Source: Saprospiraceae bacterium
Lineage (GTDB): Bacteria; Bacteroidota; Bacteroidia; Chitinophagales; Saprospiraceae
DNA length: 64,000 nucleotides
Assembly (NCBI GenBank): GCA_020627705.1
Contig: JAHDGJ010000009.1
Span: 91,626-155,625 of the forward strand
Direction of reading: 5' to 3'
The position numbers and the translations under genes are program-made. The notes below the pieces were generated by a model. It was not told the origin of the DNA. It did not search any database and saw nothing but the letters and a program-made list of their open reading frames with translations. Positions 51,529 through 60,098 of the stretch are shown here, piece after piece (position 1 is the stretch's first letter; the number at the start of each line of letters is the position of its first letter).

Positions 51529-53289
51529 ATGAGATTTATAGTGAACACTTTCCTGTTGGTATTTCTGTCAGTGCAATTGTCTTTTGCACTTGATTCTTTG
51601 GAATTAAAAAATGCCGCACGCCTTGATCGAATTAATGAGATGGATAGTTTGAAGATTACATTAGACAATTGGACTGTGAAGAATGATGAAGAGTCAACTT
51701 GGAAGAATTACTTCTATAGTAGATACTATCGATTTATCGAACCAGCAAATAGAGACTTGAGATTAAAGTTTTTGTACCAAGCGCAAGTAGATTGTGATTT
51801 TAAATGCGGAAAGGAAATTCAAGCAAATATTTTTGATGAACTAACTATTGTTTTGAAAAGTGGCGGGGAATTGGAAAGAAAAAAATGTTTGGAATATTCT
51901 AATCAAGCAATTGAATTACGCAGACAAATTAAAGATGATAATAAACTAGGCTTGTCTTATGTAATTCGGGGAAATTGTTTTCATCAATTTTGGATGTTTG
52001 AAACAGAAAAAATAGGTGAGGATGCAAATTATTTGTTGGACTCTTTCTTCTTTTATTATACCACTGCCACTACGCTAAATCTTTCCAATTATCTAAAAAA
52101 TTATATTGAGAAAACATTACCGAGTATTTACATAGATAAAAAGCAATATTCCGAAGCAGAAAAGGCTTTAGAAGAATTAATTGCTCAAAATAGATTTGAT
52201 ACCACAAACGAATTGTTTGTACTCCAAGCAAATCTGGCGGATTGTAAACGTTTATTGGGGAAAACTAAGGAGGCCGAAAAGAATTTATCAGAGTTATGGA
52301 ATGATTCAATCGCAATGTCAAACGATCATTTGAAAGAAAGAGTCATGCATTACAACTTTATGTTGGCTTTAGATTTAAAGGATATAGAAGGTATGTATAA
52401 ATGGTATGATTTAATAGGTACTCATAGACATGCTGTAGAAAATAAAGCCAACGCAGAAGCAATGGAGAAATACAATAGTGAGCGTCTAGAAGTGCAATTA
52501 ACTAAAGAACAAGCACAAACACTTCGGAACCGACTGTGGGCTTTAGTGTTTGGGGGGCTTTCGCTGTTGTTGGTTTTGCTTGCGTTTGGGATTTATAGGA
52601 TACAAAAGTTACGCAAGAAGCAGGTAGAGAACGAACTCGAAAACACCAAGATTAAGGCCGTGTTGGATGCTACTCGTGCACAAATGAAAGGCGAGCAAAA
52701 AGAAAGACAGGCTATTGCCTCAACGCTTCATGATCAATTGGCTTCTTTACTTACCGCTGCAGACTTACACTTGACTGTTGCAGAAAAATCTCAAGATACT
52801 CAGCCTTCATTGGTTAAAGCCAAAGGAATTTTGAAAGAAGTAAACATACAGGTTAGAGATATATCGCATCAATTGGTTTCGCCATCGCTGATGAAATTTG
52901 GCTTGGGGTCGTCCTTGGCTACGCTCACAGAACAAATGAGCACAGAAGAAAAACCTATCATTTATCATAGCGATGTAAATGGCAAAAGATTTGAGAGATC
53001 AAAGGAGATCTTTATTTATCGTTCTTGTGCTGAATTAATTCAAAATGCTCAAAAGTATAGTAATGGCAGATTGATTAAAGTTTCAATTTGGCAGAGAGGC
53101 ACTACATTGCATTTGAAAGTTTTCGATGATGGGACATCCTTAGATAAAGATTCAACAAAGCTTGGTTTTGGATTGGTTAATATTAAAGATCGGGCGCATT
53201 CCTTTGGAGGTGATTTTACTTTGCGAAGAACGGAAGAAGGCACAACAGCCGAGCTAATAATTGTAATAGAATCCTCGAAGCTTAGCTAA
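51529..53289 (+). CDS. TPR-sensor histidine kinase (HPK7/HisKA_3-like)
   Basis: This 586-residue protein has a signal peptide (1-20), a periplasmic TPR-like sensor region (about 20-330), one membrane helix (336-357) and a coiled coil. The dimerisation domain has the phospho-acceptor H401 (IASTLHDQLASLL), and the HATPase has the N-box AELIQNAQKYS (N506) and a VFDDG motif. This type partners NarL-class regulators such as the one at 48241. The last 8 nt overlap the convergent CPA1 antiporter gene. Confidence 0.9.
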   Translation: MRFIVNTFLLVFLSVQLSFALDSLELKNAARLDRINEMDSLKITLDNWTVKNDEESTWKNYFYSRYYRFIEPANRDLRLKFLYQAQVDCDFKCGKEIQANIFDELTIVLKSGGELERKKCLEYSNQAIELRRQIKDDNKLGLSYVIRGNCFHQFWMFETEKIGEDANYLLDSFFFYYTTATTLNLSNYLKNYIEKTLPSIYIDKKQYSEAEKALEELIAQNRFDTTNELFVLQANLADCKRLLGKTKEAEKNLSELWNDSIAMSNDHLKERVMHYNFMLALDLKDIEGMYKWYDLIGTHRHAVENKANAEAMEKYNSERLEVQLTKEQAQTLRNRLWALVFGGLSLLLVLLAFGIYRIQKLRKKQVENELENTKIKAVLDATRAQMKGEQKERQAIASTLHDQLASLLTAADLHLTVAEKSQDTQPSLVKAKGILKEVNIQVRDISHQLVSPSLMKFGLGSSLATLTEQMSTEEKPIIYHSDVNGKRFERSKEIFIYRSCAELIQNAQKYSNGRLIKVSIWQRGTTLHLKVFDDGTSLDKDSTKLGFGLVNIKDRAHSFGGDFTLRRTEEGTTAELIIVIESSKLS

Positions 53290-54562
53290 GCTTTTCCATC
53301 CTATCTTCGCCTAATAATTTCTTAGCCAAATTGCCAATGGTTAAGCCTTGGACAATAATAGAGAACACTACAACAACATAAGTAACCGTTATAAATAGCT
53401 CTCTATTCATTTCTTCAGGAAGACTTAGTGCCAAAGCAATACTTATACCACCTCGTAAGCCTCCCCATGTCATCAAAGTGGTGGTGTTAGGTAGAAACTC
53501 TAATTTTTTGGCAAAAAGTCTCACAGGTGCAAGCAAGGATAAATATCTCGAGAGTAAGACGAAAACAATGGCCATTAAACCAGCCATGACATAGCTCTGT
53601 TCGAAGCTAACTACCAAGAGTTCTAATCCGATCAAAACAAATAGCAAGGCATTGAGAAGAATGTCCACAAGCTCCCAAAAATGATCTACAAATTTTTCGG
53701 TTGTTTCTGACATAGACGTGTCACGCATCGTGTCATTGCCAACAATCAACCCTGCCACCACCATAGCCAGTGGAGCAGATAAATGCCAATGGTGCGCGAG
53801 TACATATCCGCCCATGACGCAAGCCAAGGTAATCATGACTTCTATTTCGTAATCGTCAATAGATTTGAGCAGGCGGTAGGTCACGTATCCAATGAGTGCA
53901 CCAAAAATTATCCCCCCAATGACCTCTTGACCAAACAATTGTACGACGGCCATGATACCGCCTTCTTCATGCCCGGCATGTCCACCAGATCCCGACATAG
54001 CTATACTCATGATGGTTAGAAAAATTACCACACCAACCCCGTCGTTGAAAAGGGATTCGCCTACAATTTTGGTTTCCAAAATTTTTGGAACCCCTGCTTT
54101 TTTCATAATTCCTAGTACTGCGATTGGATCTGTTGGGGAGATAAGGGCACCAAATAATAAGCAATGCACAAATTGGACTTCAAGGCCAATGGCATTAAAT
54201 AAAAAATAACTAGCTGTACCTACCAAGAAGGTGGATGTTAGGATACCCACTGTCGCAAAAATGAGCACCGGCCAGCGCTGTACCTTCAATTGATCAAAAT
54301 TGGTATGCAAGGCGCCTGCAAAAAGCAAAAAGCCCAACATGATGTCTAACAAAATGGTTTTGAAATCAATTTCAGCAATGAGGTTTTCGGCCATTTCTAA
54401 CAAACTCGGTGTGACATAACTAGAAATGAAAAGCCCCAGCGTAAAGATGATGGCAATAATCATCAAGCCTATAGTATTCGGCAGTTTTAGAAAGCGAACA
54501 TTTACATAGCCAAATAAAGCCGATAACACGATTAATATTGAAGCAACGGTAAAAAGATCCAT
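53282..54562 (-). CDS. CPA1-type Na+/H+ antiporter
   Basis: This 426-residue inner-membrane protein has about 12 hydrophobic helices. It has the CPA1 motifs FGALISPTDPIAVLGIMKKAG and GESLFNDGVGVVIF, which carry the ion-binding Asp pair. It exchanges Na+ or K+ for protons to control pH and salt. The length is standard for the NhaP group. It overlaps the convergent kinase gene by 8 nt and is divergent from the next gene at 54586. Confidence 0.9.
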   Translation of the reverse strand: MDLFTVASILIVLSALFGYVNVRFLKLPNTIGLMIIAIIFTLGLFISSYVTPSLLEMAENLIAEIDFKTILLDIMLGFLLFAGALHTNFDQLKVQRWPVLIFATVGILTSTFLVGTASYFLFNAIGLEVQFVHCLLFGALISPTDPIAVLGIMKKAGVPKILETKIVGESLFNDGVGVVIFLTIMSIAMSGSGGHAGHEEGGIMAVVQLFGQEVIGGIIFGALIGYVTYRLLKSIDDYEIEVMITLACVMGGYVLAHHWHLSAPLAMVVAGLIVGNDTMRDTSMSETTEKFVDHFWELVDILLNALLFVLIGLELLVVSFEQSYVMAGLMAIVFVLLSRYLSLLAPVRLFAKKLEFLPNTTTLMTWGGLRGGISIALALSLPEEMNRELFITVTYVVVVFSIIVQGLTIGNLAKKLLGEDRMEKLS

Positions 54563-54569
54563 ATTTTTG
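54538..54569 (+). promoter_or_regulatory. -33/-7 promoter for the 54586 gene
   Basis: TTG at 54538-54540 and TATTTTTG at 54562-54569 are separated by 21 nt, matching the Bacteroidota TTG / TAnnTTTG pattern. The start codon is 17 nt past the -7 box. The element lies in the first codons of the divergent antiporter gene. Confidence 0.5.
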
Positions 54570-54585
54570 AGAGATAGCTTAGTGC

Positions 54586-55230
54586 ATGAAATTACGATAC
54601 ATAGTTATAACACTCTTGTTTCCTATGTCCTTATTTGGGCAGCTGGATACAATCTATTTGGCCAATCCAAGTTTTGAAGGTGTGCCTTTAAAAGGATTTA
54701 AAGCATTTGATCATCTTAAGGGCTGGATGGATTATGGACAATTTCAATTTCCAAATGAGTCAAGTCCTGATGTGCATCCAAATGAAAATTGGGGAGTGAC
54801 TAGCAAGCCTTATGACGGAAAGACTTACCTTGGTTTGGTAGTTAGAGACAACGAAACATGGGAAGCCGTTTATCAAGATTTAAGTCAACCACTCAAAAAA
54901 GGAGTGGTGTATACGCTTGAATTGTATATGTCTAAATCTGAGCAGTATATGAGCCCAACACGCAAATCTCCTGATGCGGCAGTCAATTTTGAAACTCCAA
55001 CAACTTTGAGGATTTTAGGTACTAATATGCTTGTGGCAGAAACAGAAGAGTTGGCCAAAAGCAAGAGTGTAGATCATACACAATGGAAACGTTATGTGTT
55101 CGAATTTACACCTCAAATGGATGTGAGCCGCCTCATTCTGGAAGCGTTTTACAAATTGCCGGCCCTCAAGGCCTATAATGGACATATTTTGATTGATCAC
55201 ATGGGACCCATTATTCAAATCAAAAAATGA
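54586..55230 (+). CDS. Secreted protein with carbohydrate-binding-like domain
   Basis: This 214-residue protein has a signal peptide (MKLRYIVITLLFPMSLFGQ). The rest forms one beta-sandwich-like domain opening with NPSFEGVPLKGFKAFDHLKGWMD and including the VYQDLSQPLKKGVVYTLELYMSK and RYVFEFTP stretches. The pattern resembles galactose-binding-like or CBM-like modules. The function is not known. Its stop codon overlaps the start of the PqqB-like hydrolase gene (ATGA). Confidence 0.75.
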   Translation: MKLRYIVITLLFPMSLFGQLDTIYLANPSFEGVPLKGFKAFDHLKGWMDYGQFQFPNESSPDVHPNENWGVTSKPYDGKTYLGLVVRDNETWEAVYQDLSQPLKKGVVYTLELYMSKSEQYMSPTRKSPDAAVNFETPTTLRILGTNMLVAETEELAKSKSVDHTQWKRYVFEFTPQMDVSRLILEAFYKLPALKAYNGHILIDHMGPIIQIKK

Positions 55231-56240
55231 GTGATTCTCTTCTTAAAGATTACATGAAGTTTTCATTTCTTCTCTTGCCCTTGGTGTTGATCATATTCAT
55301 ATGTGCCTATTTTGAAGTTGGGGTACCTGAAAAGAATGAGATTGAATCTCAAGCAAAAATCTCAAGTAAACAGTCGGTACAGTTAATGCTTTTGGGAACA
55401 ACTCAAGATGCAGGATATCCTCAAATAAATTGTAAAAAAAGTTGCTGTGCTTCTCTATTGGCGAAGGGTGAAGTTGGAGGAAGAGTGGTTAGTTTAGGCT
55501 TGGTGGATCAAAAGGAAAACAAAAAATATTTGTTTGAGGCAACCCCTGACATCATCACTCAACTAAGTAGTTTGTCAACAATGGCTGGGACGAATAAGTC
55601 TTCTGATGTACCAGATGCCATATTCATTACACATGCCCATATAGGTCATTATACCGGCTTGATGTATTTAGGAAAAGAGGCTATGGATGCACAAGGGCTT
55701 CCCGTGTATACGATGCCGCGAATGAAAGGTTTTTTAGAAACCAATGGACCTTGGGATCAGTTGATAAAAAGAAGGAATATTGTTCCAATGGCCTTGGAGA
55801 ATGGAGTAGAAGTTAAGCTTTCAAATCAAGTAAGTGTCATTCCTATAGAGGTCCCACATAGAGATGAATATTCCGAGACTGTTGGATTTAAAATTTATGG
55901 CCCCAAAAAGAAGGTACTTTTCATCCCTGATATAGATAAATGGAATAGATGGGATAAGAGCATCACTGACGAAGTTAAAGATGTAGACTATGCTTTTTTG
56001 GATGCTACCTTTTACAGTGGTAAAGAACTAAATAATAGAGATATGTCACAGATTCCGCATCCTTTTATAGTGGAAAGTTTTGAAGAATTTGAGGACTTGG
56101 ATATACAGCAAAAAGAAAAAATCATATTTATCCATTTTAATCACACCAACCCAGTGCTTAATTCGTCAAGTGACGCTTACAAAGAAGTGTTGGATAAAGG
56201 ATTTAAAATCGGTGTTGAAGGAAAAGTGTACGAACTATAG
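55227..56240 (+). CDS. MBL-fold hydrolase, PqqB-like
   Basis: This 337-residue metallo-beta-lactamase-fold protein has an N-terminal membrane helix (about 10-30). The PqqB-type entry is MLLGTTQDAGYPQINCKKSCC with a cysteine cluster, followed by the metal motif THAHIGHYTG. The usual HxHxDH aspartate is Gly here, as in PqqB relatives. No pqq genes are nearby, so PQQ synthesis is not implied. The start overlaps the preceding stop (ATGA). Tex follows after 14 nt. Confidence 0.83.
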   Translation: MSDSLLKDYMKFSFLLLPLVLIIFICAYFEVGVPEKNEIESQAKISSKQSVQLMLLGTTQDAGYPQINCKKSCCASLLAKGEVGGRVVSLGLVDQKENKKYLFEATPDIITQLSSLSTMAGTNKSSDVPDAIFITHAHIGHYTGLMYLGKEAMDAQGLPVYTMPRMKGFLETNGPWDQLIKRRNIVPMALENGVEVKLSNQVSVIPIEVPHRDEYSETVGFKIYGPKKKVLFIPDIDKWNRWDKSITDEVKDVDYAFLDATFYSGKELNNRDMSQIPHPFIVESFEEFEDLDIQQKEKIIFIHFNHTNPVLNSSSDAYKEVLDKGFKIGVEGKVYEL

Positions 56241-56254
56241 AAAAGAGCAAAGAA

Positions 56255-58378
56255 ATGAAACATGGTGCGATTGAATTTATTGCGGGACGCTTACAGCTTT
56301 CTGTTGAAAAAATTAACAAAGTAACTCAGCTTTTTGATGAGGGATCCACCATTCCTTTCATTGCTAGATATAGGAAGGAGCTGACAGGAGGTTTGGATGA
56401 AGAGGTGTTGTTTGGTATCCAAAAAGAATGGCATGCCATAAATGAATTAGTAAAAAGAAAGCAAACCGTTTTAAAAAGCATTAAGGAGCAAAACAAATTG
56501 ACTCCAGATCTTCAACATCGCATTGACCAATGTTGGAGCTCGCAAATACTTGAAGATATTTATTTGCCCTTCAAGAAGAAAAAACAAACTAGGGCAGAGG
56601 TAGCAAGAAAAAAAGGTTTAGAAACCTTGGCAAAAATCGTAATGAGTCAGCGATATCCCTTTCCAGAAAATGAGGCCAAACGATTTTTAAATGACCAAGT
56701 CCAATCAGTCGAGGAGGCCTTGCAAGGTGCTCAAGATATCATCGCAGAATGGATCAACGAAAACGATATTGCGCGAAAAAAAATCAGAGATCAATTTAGT
56801 CGATTTGCACGCATTGAATCCAAATTGGTTAAAAAGAAAGAAACGGAAGCACAAAAATATAGAGACTATTTTGAGTATCAATCATTGTTAGATAAATGCC
56901 CAAGCCATCGCTTGCTGGCAATACGACGTGGTGAAAAAGAGGGATTTCTTCGAGTGAAATTATCGGTGGATTCCGAAAAAGCTTTCCAAAGATTAGAACG
57001 GATTTTTATAAAAGCCAACAATGAATCTTCAGATTTGGTCAAAGCGGCCATCAGAGATTCATACAAAAGATTGCTTTCTCCTTCTATTGAAACAGAGTAC
57101 GCCAAAATCTCAAAAGTAAAAGCTGATGAAGAGGCGATAAAGATTTTTGCAAACAACGCCAAGCAATTGTTGTTGAGCCCTCCGACTGGAGATAAGAGGA
57201 CTTTAGGCTTTGACCCTGGGTTTCGTACAGGTTGTAAATGGGTGATGTTGGATGAGAAAGGAAGTTTGATTGATCATGGTGTGATTTACCCACATCCTCC
57301 TCAAAGCAAAAGAGATGAATCCAAAAGAGCGCTATGGAATCTTTTAGAAAAATATAATCCAGAACAAATTGCCATTGGCAATGGGACGGCGGGAAGAGAG
57401 ACCTATGATTTTGTGAAAGCGATCTGTAATAAGAAAATTGAGGTTTATTTGGTAGACGAATCTGGGGCCTCGATATATTCTGCGTCAGCTGTGGCAAGAG
57501 ATGAGTTTGGTAAACTGGACATTACTGTTAGAGGGACTATATCGATCGCACGAAGACTTATGGACCCTATGGCCGAATTGGTAAAAATTGAGCCTAAAAA
57601 TATAGGTGTAGGTCAATATCAGCATGATGTAGATCAAAAAAAGTTAAAAGAAGAATTAGATCAAGTAGTACTAAATTCTGTCAACCGTGTTGGTGTAAAT
57701 GTCAATACTGCTAGCAAGCATTTGTTGTCTTATGTATCTGGGATTGGAGCAACTTTGGCACAAAATATTGTGGATTATAGAAACCAAACATCCGGCATAA
57801 AAAATCGTAGAGAGCTCAAAAAAGTAAAGGGCTTAGGTGCCAAGGCTTTCGAACAATGCGCAGGTTTTATACGAGTTCCCGAAAGTCCAAATCCATTGGA
57901 TAATACTGGTGTTCATCCAGAGTCCTATGCTATCGTTGATCGTATTGCCAAAGAAATTGGTGTGGCAAAAGAGCAATTGATCCAGAATGAACAAGTACTA
58001 AATTCTTTAGATCTAACAAAGTTTACCAATGCGTCTATTGGGGCCATGTCCTTAACTGATATTATTGACGAATTAAAAACTCCAGGCAGAGATCCAAGAG
58101 GTTCGGCTTCCGCAGTTGAGTTTAGCGAATCCATCAAAGACCTAACAGATTTAAAGATAGGCATGGAGTTAATTGGGGTAGTAAATAATCTTACCAAGTT
58201 CGGAGCATTTGTGGATTTGGGAATTAAAGAATCAGCCTTGTTGCATATCTCTCAAATTACGGATCGCTATATTTCGGATCCAGCAGAAGTACTGGTTTTG
58301 AACCAAAGAGTCAAAGTGAGAGTAATTGGGATAGAGCAAGCTCGAAAGCGTATTTCGGTCAGCATGAAAAACATATAA
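56255..58378 (+). CDS. Tex-family RNA-binding transcription accessory protein
   Basis: This 707-residue protein has an N-terminal Tex helical part, a YqgF-like RNase H fold (LGFDPGFRTGCKWVMLD), helix-hairpin-helix repeats (VNTASKHLLSYVSGIGATLAQNIV) and a C-terminal S1 domain (IGMELIGVVNNLTKFGAFVDLG). It binds nucleic acids and affects transcription. The ATG at 56255 fits the usual opening. The length is normal for Tex (about 700-780). A bulged terminator follows. Confidence 0.93.
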   Translation: MKHGAIEFIAGRLQLSVEKINKVTQLFDEGSTIPFIARYRKELTGGLDEEVLFGIQKEWHAINELVKRKQTVLKSIKEQNKLTPDLQHRIDQCWSSQILEDIYLPFKKKKQTRAEVARKKGLETLAKIVMSQRYPFPENEAKRFLNDQVQSVEEALQGAQDIIAEWINENDIARKKIRDQFSRFARIESKLVKKKETEAQKYRDYFEYQSLLDKCPSHRLLAIRRGEKEGFLRVKLSVDSEKAFQRLERIFIKANNESSDLVKAAIRDSYKRLLSPSIETEYAKISKVKADEEAIKIFANNAKQLLLSPPTGDKRTLGFDPGFRTGCKWVMLDEKGSLIDHGVIYPHPPQSKRDESKRALWNLLEKYNPEQIAIGNGTAGRETYDFVKAICNKKIEVYLVDESGASIYSASAVARDEFGKLDITVRGTISIARRLMDPMAELVKIEPKNIGVGQYQHDVDQKKLKEELDQVVLNSVNRVGVNVNTASKHLLSYVSGIGATLAQNIVDYRNQTSGIKNRRELKKVKGLGAKAFEQCAGFIRVPESPNPLDNTGVHPESYAIVDRIAKEIGVAKEQLIQNEQVLNSLDLTKFTNASIGAMSLTDIIDELKTPGRDPRGSASAVEFSESIKDLTDLKIGMELIGVVNNLTKFGAFVDLGIKESALLHISQITDRYISDPAEVLVLNQRVKVRVIGIEQARKRISVSMKNI

Positions 58379-58423
58379 ATAAAAAATAAAACTGCCCTAG
58401 GAATCAAAAGATTGCTAAGGCAG
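58379..58423 (-). terminator. Intrinsic terminator after the outer membrane protein gene
   Basis: On the minus strand CTGCC...GGCAG and inner pairs form an interrupted stem, followed by a T-rich run (TTTTATTTTTTATTT). It follows the minus-strand gene that ends at 58452, between it and Tex. Confidence 0.6.
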
Positions 58424-58451
58424 CGTAGAATTTGATATTGTAGTTATTGTT

Positions 58452-59240
58452 TTATCTAAACTTGTTCCAGAAGTATACCACCCCCACAGAAAGTCTTAAA
58501 CCCGAACTGTTATACGGGAGGTTGATTAATTTTTCTCCGTTAAATTCTATGTCCGGATTGGTTGTGTTTTCATCAATGCTTATGCTGGCAAAGTTGGAAG
58601 ACTCTCCATCCCCAGGACTAGGATTTATAAAGTTTATATCACTGTTGTTAGTGGAAGAAGCGATATCCAGGTTGAATTTGGCGAATGCCCCAAAATGCTC
58701 GCCAAAGTTGGCAAACAAATCCAATTGAGGGCCCCAAACTGTTGCTTGAGAAGAAAGTTTAGTTTCAAGATATTCTCCATAATATTCACGTTCACCGATT
58801 TGAATGTATCCTGCATTATTGACTAGGTCACCCAAGTCAAAATGGTAATTAGCTCCACCCACCATGATAGCTGGCCGCAATGAAAACGAATTATATCCTT
58901 TGGCCATGGAAAAGGTATATCCCAAAGAAAAGTCAAAAAGTATGGTTTTGGATATGTCAAAATTGACGTCATAAGAAAGCCCCTTGTACTTTCCCCACAT
59001 AAAACCAAACTGAACACCCACACTATTGTAGCTGTCTTCGACTAAGGTGCTTGAGCTCAAATTATCCATAGATGGACTGTTGTCAATAAAGTTAAAATTG
59101 ATAGTTCCTGCTTCAGCAGTTAATACTCGAGGACCGGCTCCCAGATACAAACCTCGGTATTTCCAGGGAAGTTCGTCCTGACCAATAAGTTGTAAGCAAG
59201 TAAAAAGGAGTAAGGCAGAAATAAGATGTTTTTTCATCAT
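58452..59240 (-). CDS. Outer membrane protein, unknown function
   Basis: This 262-residue protein has a signal peptide (1-20) and alternating strand segments, for example YNSVGVQFGFMWGKYKGLSYDVNFD and ILFDFSLGYTFSMAKGYNSF. The final GVVYFWNKFR resembles a C-terminal barrel strand. It is probably a small beta-barrel of the outer membrane. It lies alone on the minus strand, with a 168-nt gap to the DinB gene. Confidence 0.78.
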   Translation of the reverse strand: MMKKHLISALLLFTCLQLIGQDELPWKYRGLYLGAGPRVLTAEAGTINFNFIDNSPSMDNLSSSTLVEDSYNSVGVQFGFMWGKYKGLSYDVNFDISKTILFDFSLGYTFSMAKGYNSFSLRPAIMVGGANYHFDLGDLVNNAGYIQIGEREYYGEYLETKLSSQATVWGPQLDLFANFGEHFGAFAKFNLDIASSTNNSDINFINPSPGDGESSNFASISIDENTTNPDIEFNGEKLINLPYNSSGLRLSVGVVYFWNKFR

Positions 59241-59408
59241 AATACATTGCGTTTTTAAATAGTAGTTAATTTCAAATTTAATGATACCACTATTTTGCAG
59301 ATATCTATATCTTTTCTAAATGATTCAGAAATAATTGCACGAATCCTAAGGTTATAGTCATGTAAATAAAATCCTTGAGCGCTTTTCGAAAGCAGAAAAA
59401 AATAAAGT

Positions 59409-59975
59409 ATGAGATTCCCAGTCAAAAGTGTGTTAATAATTATTATTTGTATTTCTTCATTTTCCGTATTTGGCCAAAACATCATAAGGACACCCAAAGG
59501 CTTTACACCGCAAATTGGGACCACTTTTTCTATGATGGAAGATTTAAAGCGGAGAATTACTAATAGTGTTCAAAATTTGAGTTTGGAAGAAACCGATTTT
59601 TTGTTGGATGAAAAGGCTAATCGAATCGGGGCGATGATTTTGCATTTAGCGGCCACTGAAAAGTATTATCAAGTGTATACCTTCGAAAACAGATCTTACA
59701 ATCAAAAGGAATCTGAATTTTGGAGTCCGGCAATGGATCTAGGAGATATGGGTAGAGAGCGACTTCAAGGAAAACCTATTGATTATTATTTGAAAATCTG
59801 GGATGAGGTACGTGCGGAGTCCAAAAGACTGTTGCAGTCAAAGGATGATCAATGGTTTAATCAAAGAGTAGAAGGTTCAAGTATGAATAACCATTGGGCT
59901 TGGTATCATGTTATGGAGCATCAAGCGAATCATATGGGGCAAATACGGTTAATTATTAAAAGGTTAAAAAGTTAA
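59409..59975 (+). CDS. Secreted DinB-fold protein
   Basis: This 188-residue protein has a signal peptide (about 1-22, VFGQ). It carries DinB-like four-helix-bundle signatures: MILHLAATEKYYQVY with one His and the C-terminal MEHQANHMGQIRLIIKR with an HxxxH pair, which together form the metal site. DinB-fold proteins include thiol transferases and dechlorinating or stress enzymes. Most are cytosolic, so an exported form is of interest. No partner gene is adjacent. Confidence 0.8.
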   Translation: MRFPVKSVLIIIICISSFSVFGQNIIRTPKGFTPQIGTTFSMMEDLKRRITNSVQNLSLEETDFLLDEKANRIGAMILHLAATEKYYQVYTFENRSYNQKESEFWSPAMDLGDMGRERLQGKPIDYYLKIWDEVRAESKRLLQSKDDQWFNQRVEGSSMNNHWAWYHVMEHQANHMGQIRLIIKRLKS

Positions 59976-60098
59976 ATTTTAATCAATCAGTTTTGCCGAC
60001 TATCTAAGGTTTTGCGAAGAATGAATTAACAAAGAAGATCAAAATATTTTGATATCTTTCTTTACACCTTGGTGTTTTCACATCATAAAACATTTGGA

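Noticed and set aside
57084..57497. A 137-residue minus-strand frame inside Tex
   Set aside because: It is antisense to a clear Tex coding sequence, with no start context or domain.
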